From the NCBI GenBank assembly GCA_963921825.1, contig OY997593.1, positions 39,695,111 through 39,759,110 on the forward strand: a stretch of 64,000 nt of DNA, read 5' to 3'. Made by a program: the position numbers and the translations under genes. Below, piece by piece: positions 21,593 to 31,860 of this stretch. The stretch's first letter is position 1; each line of letters starts with the position of its first letter. Source of the stretch: Erodium maritimum. Lineage: Eukaryota; Streptophyta; Magnoliopsida; Geraniales; Geraniaceae. The notes under the pieces were generated by a model, which saw only the letters and a list, made by a program, of their open reading frames with translations, made no database searches and was not told the DNA's origin.

Positions 21593-23176
21593 GGGAAAAT
21601 TTCATTTTACCACTCTTACAAATATTTAATTTCAGTTTGATACTTTGACATAATTTTTTTTCATTTTAATACCCTAACCAAACTTTTAATTTCACTTTCA
21701 TACTCAGCCGGGTAAAATGTCCAAAATACCCCTAACTATTACTCAAATTTTCAAACTCATGCCATTGGTTCAGAATTTGAAAATAAGTGAAATGACAATA
21801 ATACCCTTCATTGTTTAGGGTGTTAAAATGAAAATTTCACTACTTTTAAAATAAAATCAGTTTTTTTTTTTAAATTCAATTTTTATTTAAGAAAATTATT
21901 TTTATTTTCAAAAAATCAGATTTTAATTTTAAAAATACATAAAAAATCAAATTTTATTTTTAAAAATTAAGTTTTTATTAAAAAAATTCCATTTTTTATA
22001 CATAAATCATTTTTTTATTTTTAATTCATATCTTTATTAAATTCCATTTCATTTTTATTTTTATTCATATCCTTTTTATCCAAACTCACATTCTCTCCTC
22101 ATTCGTCTCTCTCCTCTTCATCTTCCTCTTTACCCAAATTCACATTTCATGTTCCTTGCCTTCATCCTTGTCCTTGTTCAACATGATTCTTGGGTATAAT
22201 TGATTCATGGGTCTTAAATCGAACCCTTCATCCTTGTCCACAAAGACACAGACCCATTTTGCTGGGTATGATTTGGTCCACACAAATACAACAGAGGGAA
22301 AAGAGCTCTGAGAAAGAGAGACAAATCTCGCAGAAAAAAAATCCCCAGTACTGTAGATCCATCCTCACCTTCGATTTCCACCTCCTGGTTCTGAAACTCA
22401 ACCCCAATCATCGCCTTGGAGTTGCTATCGAACTCGTTCCTTACCCATTACATTTCTCCTATTCCTCGACTCAGATGCTGAAATAGGTCTGAACTCGAGC
22501 TGCGTGAATGGCGGGGCTGTGAGAAGATGAACCAGTGAAGAAGAACGGACAAAGAGTCCAAGGTTCCCCCGCCCCCGCCGCAGGTCCCGAACTCACGCCG
22601 TGGTCTTCTCGACGCCTGGTCTCCTGAATGTAGATGAACAAGAGATGAAATTTCTACAGATCTGTAGATTAGATTGGATCTATAAAAGTAATTAACTATA
22701 TAAGTAGATTAGATCTGAAAGAATAAAAAAAGAATAAAAAATTGATTTTGAAATAAAATATGATTTTTATGTATTTTAAAAAATAAATTCTATTTTTATG
22801 TATATTTAAAAATAAAAACTGATTTTTATGTATTTTTTAAATTAAAAACAGAATTTTTGAAAATTAAAATAATTTTCATAAATAAAAACTGAATTTATAA
22901 AAAAAAAACTGATTTTATTTTAAAAGTAGTGAAATTTTCATTTTAACACCCTAAACAATGAAGGGTATTATTGTCATTTCACTTATTTTCAAATTCTGAA
23001 CCAATGACATGAGTTTGAAAATTTAAGTAATAATTAGGGGTATTTTGGACATTTTACCCGGTTGGGTATGAAAGTGAAATTAAAAGTTTGGTTAGGGTAT
23101 GAAACTGATAAAAATTTCTGTCAGGGTATCAAACTGAAATTAAATGTTTGTCAGGGTGGTAAAATGAAAATTTCCC
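21593..23176. mobile_element. Mutator-like element with long terminal inverted repeats, non-autonomous
   Basis: The ends are GGGAAAATTTCATTTTACCA (21593) and its complement (ending 23176). The inverted repeats match closely for at least 280 bp (21593-21870 versus 22910-23176) and more loosely for a further 150 bp of AT-rich sequence. TTTTTTTA flanks both sides (21585-21592 and 23177-23184), fitting an 8-9 bp duplication in a T-run. There is no transposase. The core (22080-22680) is much less AT-rich than the arms and reads like an inserted transcript piece with CT-rich and coding-like stretches, as in Pack-MULEs. The long TIR points to the Mutator group. A hAT origin is less likely. Confidence 0.75.
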
Positions 23177-23189
23177 TTTTTTTACAAAG

Positions 23190-24246
23190 AACAAAAACAT
23201 ACGGATAGAACACGAGTGGAGGCCGAGAGTTATGTTGGTCGGATCTCCCTGTTCCGGAGAACGTCAAGTGACTTCAAGCTACAAGCGTGAAGCTCGTACA
23301 CCCACGTTTCTATTCCAGCCATTTGTTTCGGATTTTGGGGCTTCCAAGAGCAGAAATCGAAGCCTCAAAAGTGACCCAATACCCAGCTTGTTTTCAGGAG
23401 GCAAAACTTCGACTGGCTGGATCTACCAGCTTTGGCGTGCTCGAGCGATGTTTGACATACCGACGTGAAGATCCAACTCCCTTCTACACGTCTCATCTGT
23501 TTATTTTGATTTTTGGAGGCTAAAAATGGAGAAAATGAGCTCCAATGTCAGTTCATATCCAAGCTATTTTTGAAGTTTTGGTTCGATTTTGAACGGGTTT
23601 TCGAGGATTTAATATAGGAATCGCCATTCTTAGCAAGGTTTTATTTTAGACTATCCTTTCTCTTAGCTCAATGTTGATTTATAATGTCGATTTCATAGTT
23701 TTTAGCTCCATGGCTAGCGAGTAGTAACTCCTAGCCATGAATGTCATTGTAATTACATATTAGTTTAATTGATGCACGAGGTTATTCAGTTGTGGTGTTA
23801 GATGATGATTTTTTCGATATTGAGTTCTATACCTATTTGTGCTCGTTACCCGATTTAATTGATTTTGGTTGGTTTATGTATGTAGATCGATTCTTACAGT
23901 AACTAAATCAGGGAAAATGGTTTGTAACACCATTACATGTTAAATTAGATATTTTGGGTATGAACTCAATTAGAAGAATTTTTGATCTCTTGAACGAATA
24001 TCAAGTGCTAGATTCATATTTTGTAGCATTCGATACTTAATAGGTTTAGTGTTTAGTTTGGATGCTTGATTTTATCGTTTCATTCTATATGTGATTCATT
24101 ATTATCTGATGATTGATATTTATGTGATGTGTGTTTCAAGCTAAATTGATGATTGCGGGCGTGGATTGCCTTTGAGTGCTTTACCGCTTTGGGTGTGGAT
24201 TGCCCCCATGAATTGTTAGTTGTAGCTATTTAGGATTGATGTATGA
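23190..24246 (+). mobile_element. Probable leader/LTR remnant of an Athila-like LTR element
   Basis: There is no coding frame of note. The layout is a GC-balanced start and then TA-rich DNA with TTTAGCTCCATGGCTAGCGA, which folds into a strong hairpin at 23709-23739. It resembles the long untranslated regions of Athila-type Ty3/gypsy elements. An Athila-like protease piece lies in the same orientation at 25880 and 30546, so these may be parts of one old element split by later insertions. This link is inference. Confidence 0.35.
23709..23739 (+). other. Perfect 9+3 bp hairpin
   Basis: CATGGCTAG (23709-23717) pairs with CTAGCCATG (23731-23739). Inside, GAG-TAGTAA-CTC forms a further 3 bp after a one-base bulge. 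It lies in a presumed LTR-element leader. Confidence 0.5.
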
Positions 24247-25195
24247 TTTTTTTTTGGTCAGCAAAAAAAAACGGTTTTTATAGATAAGCCATAAGGCAGA
24301 GAAGGGTTACAGGACAGAGCACAAGGCCCAAACAAGATAAAGGAAGGCCCGAACAAAGATAGACCACACAAAGGGGAACCCCAAACGGCTGTCTCGATCC
24401 ACGCGCACCGACCTTGGGACCAGATGCTTCGAGAAACGCGAATCAGACGCACTGAACGATAGCACGCCCGAACTGATGCACTTTCCAACGCCGAGGGCCA
24501 CCGGAGATCGCCCAGAACCAAGCGACAAACCGGAGGGGAGGGACGCCGTGGGCCAAGACCCGGAGCACCGGCGACCTATCCGAGCGCGGCAGAAGGAAAG
24601 GCGACGACCAGGAGCAGAGGAGAAAATCGGGGCCAACACCCAAGAAAACAGAAGCACCAAAACTGCCAAGACATACCGGCGTGGAGCAACGATCGGAGGA
24701 GAGGGCAGCGCAAGGACAGGGACAAGCCAGGTCAGAGAGAGGAGCACCTGCACGGATGCCACACGAGCAAGAGACCACACAACCCCAAGACTTCAGGTAA
24801 GGAGAGGCCAAAACGGCCAAGGAAACTCGACGGGGCCAGCACCCAGAAGAAAAGACGGGCCCCCGACCACCACCGCAAGCAGCGAGAGGGGCGGGGAGAA
24901 GATACCATCGGAAAAGGGGACGGGCGGCTCGAGCTCGGGCTGCGAGAGAGGGCGGGTGCAACCAAGGAGGTAGGAGAGAGAAGTCAACCGAGCAACACCA
25001 ACACATGGGTGAGCCGAGCCGAGAAGGAGCTCCGAGAAGAAGAAGAGAGCGGCGACCCAAAAGCCATAGCAGAGACGACGAAGAAGTGGCCAAACCGACC
25101 CTAACCCTAGATCTGACAACGCGCCATAGATCGGAGAGGGAGAATGCGGAGGCGAGGCGACGCTGGAGCCCCGAGAAGAAGAAAGGCGAGTGTCA
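24247..25195 (-). mobile_element. LINE-like retroposon 'G' without reverse transcriptase (minus strand)
   Basis: Read on the minus strand the segment ends in CTATAAAAACCG, an A/T run, TTGCTGACC and a run of nine A's (complement of 24247-24271), the style of LINE 3' ends in this window. The body is GC-rich. It has overlapping long frames on both strands but no RT, endonuclease or RRM signature, so I treat the frames as chance. The 5' edge abuts the LTR fragment at 25196. It may be a deletion derivative of a LINE or a retroposed transcript. Confidence 0.45.
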
Positions 25196-25868
25196 CGCCC
25201 CAATTTCAGTAAACCGAACTCGGGACGCGAACGTTTTAAACAATAAAACACTTTGAAACCTTTTACATTAAATCACTTTAAAACCACCGATTAGTTCATC
25301 AAAAGAATAATTTACAACTCAAAAGTACGTCCCACAAGCGGACAAAATACAAGTGTACGTCGTTAGACTCAAAAGTAACCCAGAATCCCGCTCCTAGCTC
25401 TTCAAGCTTCGGAAGCTCACCTAGTCCAACCTGCGACCGGTACCTGTAGGAAAAGCAGCTAGGGGTGAGCGTTCGCTCACCACCACGGATAACAGACTGA
25501 CTACGGCATACTTAGCAGACAATGCCGGTAACACCAACAACAACTCAACACGGGGACTACTATCCCCAAACTCAAGTAACCCGACCGACACACACACACT
25601 ATTACTTTCCTCGACCGACTCAACACTCGGACCCATAATGTAGACCTGACACAACGATTGACGACCTCCTCCAAAGACACGACAGACAACCACGGAACAC
25701 CCAAGATAACAAAGGATCGCACACCAAACAAGATCACAAAGGATCGCACGCCAGCTACTCAGTAACCCCTCTCTCTCTCGCCCTTTACCGATCCCTGTCA
25801 GGTCAGGTGGTCGACCTCTCGCGCAACTTCTCCCGATCTCAGTCGGAAGGCTAGCCCACAACCTCTCC
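25196..25868 (-). repeat. Fragment of the solo-LTR family (3' portion, minus strand)
   Basis: On the minus strand this segment ends in AAATTGGGGCGTGACA and matches the last ~670 bp of the LTRs at 33912-36960 and 59322-62272. Shared parts include the GTGAGC-GAAC-GCTCAC hairpin (25465-25480), the CTAGCTGCTTTTCCTACAGG segment and a CCGA/TCGG hairpin (25831-25848). The rest of the LTR is absent. Confidence 0.8.
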
Positions 25869-25879
25869 CCTACCCCCGC

Positions 25880-26262
25880 CCTTTATCCTTTTGGTAGTTT
25901 TTATTTGTTAGTATTTAGTAGTGGTTCTTGTAGTTGTTTATATTTATTTTAAAGAAAGTACGAGACCCCGTATATGAATGGAAAGCAGATTATTATGGCT
26001 CTGGACAGTAGCTCCATTATTAGATGTACCGTTCCACAAAAGGAACGAGACCCTATGCATTTCACAATCCTATTGTTATTCGGAGAGTCTGACATTGTTA
26101 CTTATCTATGTGATTTGGGAGCGGGCGTTAGCTTGATGCTGTTATCTCTATACAAGAGGTTGGGGTTGGGTGATCTAGAGCCCAAAATTCTATCTCTAGA
26201 CCCGCAAGTGTAGTATAGGACATCTCTGTGAGGGTCGGAGGACTGATGTTTCCTACTGACTT
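25880..26262 (+). mobile_element. Athila-like Ty3/gypsy fragment: protease region, first part
   Basis: A short frame (25974-26216) contains LCDLGAGVSLMLLSLYKRLG, which fits the aspartic protease core of Athila-type plant gypsy elements, where DLGA takes the usual DS/TG position. The fragment is old, broken and interrupted at about 26263 by LINE B. A further piece of the same region lies beyond it. Confidence 0.65.
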
Positions 26263-26264
26263 TG

Positions 26265-29200
26265 TTTTTTTTTATCAGCAAGACAAGAATGTATTAATAA
26301 AACCTCTTTAGAGATTAAAGAGGAGTACAAAGCTGTCTTCTAAAGGCCAGCAACAAAAACCAAACCCAAAAGGGAACCAAATAAACAACGATGTGAGCCA
26401 AACATGAGGGTAGTGAAATGAAAGCCCCAAAAATAAACAGTGATAGGGGATGAGATGAGTAAAAATTAAAGAAACAAAGAGAGTGGAGGGATGATTTTTC
26501 TTGAGTTGTTGCAGAACCAATTGGAAAGGATGCAGAGATGGACAAGAGTGTGGACTTGATGACTTGAGATGTTGAGGCTGGGTTTGTTGACTTGTAGGAT
26601 GCAGAGATGAACAAGATGATGGGCTTGATTACTTGGGGAGCTGGGATTGAAGACTTGTATTGATGAATTTCTACTCAAAGCATTATGGAGGCTAAGAGCA
26701 GCCAAGAGCAATCCTTAGGAGTGTGAGAGCTGCAAGAAGAGATCCACCTTAACATTGTTGATATAAGATAAGACTTGAACTTCAGAGAAAAGGAATGGCT
26801 GGACAGATAGCAGGACAGTTGCTGAATAATGAGATGAGCAACTGGAAGAGAACTAGGGCTAGAGCTGCTGGAAGGGCCTGCAAACACAAAGCAAACCAAG
26901 GAAAAAACCAAACCAAAACACTCAAACCTAAAAGGAAATACCCCCACACAAAGCCTAGAAAGAGGACTAACCACACACAGAACTGAAGGAGCAACCCAAA
27001 GGAGACAAAGAGAGAGCATCACAACTCACCACACTCACCAGAACCACCCCCAAACCCCAACCCAAAACAGAAGAACCAACTCAAGGAGCACCAGGGACAG
27101 TACTAAGAAGCTTCCAATCTAAGCAACTCTTGGGGGAGAGCAGCCGATTGTTGAAAGGGAAATGCTTCTTAGCTTTGTGGAAAGTAGTCCATTCCCAAGA
27201 ATAAGATTGATGGACAATTTTTTGGAAAATATCATCTGCAGAAGAGGATTCACCTCTGAAGAACAATGCATTCCTAGCAAGCCAAATGTGCCAAAGTGTG
27301 AGCTGAAAAAGTTGGATCCAATTGGATTTGTATCTTCTCTTCTACAGAGAAGGCCAAGAGAGAAGGAAGGATTGCACTGAGCCTGAAATAACCACCACTG
27401 AACCCCACCAAACAGCCAATAGACTCCAAACTTGCCAAGCTCTTGGACAATGGAGTAAGATATGATTTTCATCTTCTAGATCCCAAAGACAAAAGGAGCA
27501 CAATAAATCTTGCAGAGATAGAGAAAGGCCTCTGGCTTCTAGGAAGCATTTAGAAGGGATTGCTTGATGACATGCCAGCCAAGAGAAGGCAGAGATCTTG
27601 GGGGGGGATGCCAGGTGTCCAGAGCAGCTTGCTCCAAGCATATAGTGAGGGGGTTTGAGATCCTTGATGTTCCAAAACTTGATAGAGTTTTTTGACAGTA
27701 AATCCCTTTGGATCCCAAAACCAGATTAATACATCTTCATGATCTGTAAGAGTAATACCATTGAGAATTGAAGAGAAGGATAACCAGTCTTGCTCAGCCC
27801 TTCCTTTAGGAGTTCTAGAAAAATCAAGATCCCAAGATGAACCATTCCATGCTTCTGAGACCATTAATTGTTTGGATTGAGATAGAACAAATATCCTTGG
27901 GAATAAATGCTTGAAGGAAGTATCCCCCCACCAAGAGTCAAGCCAGAAAAAGACCCTCTCCCCATTTCCAACTTTCCAATGCAGACCTTTAGAGCCAAAG
28001 TACTCCTCAAATCTGGGGTCTTTGATCAAATTAAGAATGTGAGATAAGAAGCTTGGGGATCCAACTTCATTGAAGTTAGATAGATCCCATTCATTTGGCC
28101 CCCAACCAAATTTTGCACAGATGACTTGCTTCCATAGGGAATTTTTTTCAAGTGCAAATCTCCACCACCATTTTGCCAACAATGCCAGATTCATAGAGGA
28201 GAGCCTTTTGATTCCTAAACCTCCCTCCATTTTAGATTTACAAACCTTCCCCCAATTAACCTTGCAACAGCCTTTTCCAAATATCTTACCATGCCATAAG
28301 AACTGCCTTTGCCATCTTTCCATAGACTTGATCACTGCTTTTGGAGCCTTTAATATTGAGAAGTAGTAGAGTGGATGTGCTCCCAGAGTTGATTTGATCA
28401 ATGTGATCCTGCCCCCAAAGGATAGCAGCTTTGCTTGCCAGAGTCCCAGAGCTTGCTTGAATTTTTGGAGAATGGGTTCCCAAGTTTGAATTCTTTTAGG
28501 ATTGGCTCCCAGAGGAAATCCCAAATAAATTATTGGAAGGGAGGAAGCTGGACAATTCAGAATGGATCCAATAATCATCTCCTCACCTTCTGAGAGATTC
28601 ATGGGAATGAACTGGGATTTGTCATAGTTTACAACAAGGCCTGAAGCTGAATGGAACATAGTTAGTCCTAATTTGAGACATCTGATCTGATCAGGAATGG
28701 TTTCTAAGAAAAATATTGAGTCATCTGCAAATTGCAAATGTGAGATCACAGGGCCATTTAAGGATGATTTGATGCCATGTAAGAGATGATTCTGGGAGCA
28801 AGCTTTCATAATCTGATTTAGTCCTTCAGCAGCTAGGACAAAAATCAAGGGGGAGATGGCACAACCTTGTCTAAGGCCCCTAGAGATCTGAAAATCTTTG
28901 TTGGGGGAGCCATTTATTAGGATTGAAACTAAGGCATTAAAACAGGATAGCATCCACATTTTCCACCTAGCACCAAAGCCCATTCTCTGCATAATTTGGA
29001 GCACATAACTCGAACTAACTTTATCAAATGCTTTTTGGAAATCAGCCTTGAAGATTAAGGCTTTTGTCTTTGATTTTTTGATATGATCAACCACTTCTGA
29101 GGCTATTAGTATCCCATCAATGATTTTCCTTCCATCAATAAAGCCTGATTGTTCATCCCCCACCAAGGAACTGATCACCATCTTTAATTTACTGGAGAGA

Positions 29201-30545
29201 ACTTTGGAGAGAATTTTATATGGGCCTCCCATAAGACTGATTGGTCTATAATCATTGAAAGTGAGGGGGGACTGTCCTTTAGGAATAAGCACCATAAAAG
29301 AGGAATTTATGCCTTTTCCCAAATGACCAGAATTATGGAAATCTTGCATGAAGAGCATGAAGTCAGTTTTTATAATATCCCAAGCAACTTGAAAGAATCT
29401 CAAAGTGAAGCCATCTGGCCCTGTGGCTTTATCCCCATTGCAAGCTCATATTGCTTGAAGGACTTCTTGTTCCTGAAAAGGCATCTCAAGCCAATTCATT
29501 TCCTGAGCTGTTATAGAATTGAAAGGGAGGTCTTCCAGATCAATAAAATCAGAGTTATCACTCTTAAAACTGGCTTGAAAGTGAGCTGTGGCTGCATTTT
29601 TTATGAGATTAGGATCAGTTAATGATTCTCCATTGAAAGTAATTGAGGAAATATGCTTCTTTGCCCCTAAGAAATTTGCTATTCTGTGGTAGTACTTTGA
29701 CCCTTTGTCCCCATCATCAAACCATTTTCTCCTGGCTTTCTGACTCCAAAGTTTAGCAAGCAACTTGTATTTTTGGATCAGTTCTGCTTTAAAGGCACCT
29801 CTTGATGAGGTTTCTTGAGCTGTAAGCAACCTATCTTCCACTATATTATCCAGATCATTGATGTCTGTGGTTAAATGTAGAATTTGAGTTTCAAGTAAAC
29901 CAAACACCTGAGTATTCCAAATCTTGAGGTCTGCTCTTAGAAGTTTTAATTTCATCCAGAGGATATATTGAGGACTTCCCATAACTGAGTAGCTAGCCTA
30001 AAGAGAGGTTATAGTTGGGAGGAATCTAGGATCTTCAAGCCAAATGTTGAGGAATTTGAAGGGCTTAGGACCCCAGTCCATTACTATATTTTGGAGTATC
30101 AATGGTCTGTGATCTGAGATGGATCTTGTGAGGCAGGATTGAACAAGGGAGGGACATAAAGCAAGCAGGTCAGAAGAGACAATGAATCTGTCCAATCTTG
30201 AGGCTATGGAACCATGTCCATACCAAGTATATTTACCATTTTGCAGGGGAAAATCAATGAGTCCAAGGTTGTTGATTAAGTTTTGGAAAGCCCTCATAGA
30301 TGAGCCTCCTCTTCTGAGGCTTGATCTGTCTTCAGGAGAAAGGATGACATTGAAGTCTCCACCCATTATTATAAGTAGGTCTAAGGGTTGTACTGAGAGC
30401 TCCAAGTAAATCTCACTCCATAATGCTTCTCTGATGTGTGAGTTTGTAGAGGCATATACATTAACTATACAGCAATTATGATTGAGATGGGGGATAATAC
30501 CAAACCAGAAGAGGGCTCCTTGCACAGGCTTGGTAGAGGTCATTT
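26265..30545 (-). mobile_element. LINE B: 5'-truncated L1-clade LINE (minus strand)
   Basis: The 3' tail is the T-run at 26265-26273, followed inwards by ATCAGC (complement GCTGAT). The body reads from 30545 to 26265 on the minus strand. It starts inside the endonuclease, so ORF1 and the first part of ORF2 are missing. Both flanks are Athila-like sequence, so this LINE landed inside the LTR element. A target duplication is only suggested: TTTGT and similar bases on both sides, not clean. Confidence 0.9.
27119..30543 (-). pseudogene. LINE B ORF2 remnant: endonuclease-RT-zf region
   Basis: On the minus strand, 30543-29998 encodes the rest of the endonuclease (GGDFNVIL, SDHRPLIL). 29982-29446 encodes the linker to RT (LAKLWSQKARRKWFDDGDKGSKYYHRIANF). 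29403-27550 is a 617-codon open stretch with RT motifs DYRPISLMGGPYK, KADFQKAFDKV, RGLRQGCAISPLIFV and FADD (in HLQFADDSIFFLE). 27641-27119 continues with the zf-RVT type region (CSFCLWDLEDENHILLHCPRAW). The stretches are in different frames, with breaks near 29990, 29440 and 27600, so at least three lesions are present. It is closely similar in layout to LINE A. Confidence 0.92.
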
Positions 30546-30720
30546 TAAAAATTGATTTCTTTTGTCATGGACTTCCATGAGAACCTGCATGTACCACTCA
30601 TATTGGGCGTTTCTTCGGGTTTCTATATGCAATTTCAAAGGCGGAGGAATTGAAGATTGTGGAACGACAGAATATGACTAAAGTTTGAGGGCATGTTCTT
30701 TTTTTTTTTTTAAATCTGGC
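30546..30720 (+). mobile_element. Athila-like Ty3/gypsy fragment: protease region, second part
   Basis: Directly beyond LINE B a short stretch encodes HVPLILG, the phrase that follows the protease core in Athila-type elements, in the same orientation as 25880-26262. Its right edge against LINE C is unclear within about 100 bp. Confidence 0.55.
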
Positions 30721-30829
30721 TTAAGGATTATTCTGACTAGAAATCGAAGAAGGTCTAAAAGAAGACTTCTGAACCTAAATTAAAGCCGCATGCACCTCAA
30801 TTAGATCAGGAGGGTGTTGATCGTTTGGG

Positions 30830-31860
30830 CTGGATCAAGTCATGCTTTCTTGTTACTAATCGATCATCAATGATGAGAAATCAGCTGTTGGAAGCATTTT
30901 TCAAGAACAAGGCCAAATGAATGGAGCTCCATCATATCAGGGAGGAGTTTTCTTGATCAATTGTGCAGCCGTGGTGTTTAGGTCAATGTTGAGGGAAATT
31001 ACGTGGATGTTGATTGAATTCATTCATCAATGAGGCAACATGTTACTGAAAGGAGGTGTATGGAAATGGGCTCGCATTGGTGGCATGTCATGGCACAAAT
31101 GTTCCGTCCTCAATAAACAAGTTATTGTAGAAAACAGGAATGATGATTTGGGTATCCTTCGATCCCAATGAGGATGGAGAATTTTTCTCATCAGCTCATG
31201 TTCTGGTGGAAATCAATTATCCAATCAATGTTTTCCTTTGGATCTCGTCCTCAAAGAAGGTCCCTTTCCGATTATCGTGTCCCCGTCGAAAAGACCTACC
31301 CTTTTGGATCTTGCATTTTTGGTGATACATCTCTGATGACAGACAAATCTTCCCCGGATTCTTAGACGCCTGTTCCAAATTTCCAATTTCAAAATTCCCG
31401 AAAAGAGGGGGAAATCGTTGGTCAAAATTCTCCGGAAAATGAACTAGTCGTTGTTATTTCTGATCTTGTGGCTGCCTCAATTTTGGTTCCTGTGGTTTTC
31501 AAACCGCGTGACACGAAATGTCTCACAATACGAGGTCGTAAAGCTTCTCTTGCGAAATTTACTCCAATCAAGTTCTACGAAACTCGGTCTCGTACTCGCT
31601 CTATAGAGAAAGAGCGATCTGTGGGAACGGGAAACGGCTCAGTGAATCAGGTGAGGGTGTTTTCTAACATTTCTCACAAGGTTAGTAGTAAGGCTATTGC
31701 ATCTGGGAAATTTTTCCTCCACCAACTCAATAGTCTTGATTTTGGAGCTTCAAAGAAACTATTCGCTGACTCTCAATCTCAGTTTGATGGTGAGGAATGG
31801 GAAGAGAGTGAGGAATCTATAGGCACTGAGGAGGATGCTATCCTTCCCTCCCCTTTCTGA
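30830..31860 (+). pseudogene. LINE C ORF1 remnant
   Basis: Short pieces between 30900 and 31330 match the central block of LINE A ORF1 (GGVFLI, LLKGGVWKWARIGG, LDLAFLVIHL) in more than one frame. From 31168 one frame runs to 31860 with a single internal stop and ends in an acidic tail (EEWEESEESIGTEEDAILPSPF), as ORF1 of LINE A does. The RRM part is missing. The stop TGA at 31858 lies three bases before the ORF2 start. Confidence 0.7.

Noticed and set aside
24307-25256. Several long frames on both strands
   Set aside because: High GC content lowers stop frequency. Proteins are dominated by L, S, P or R, E and have no recognisable domain, so they are not called as genes.
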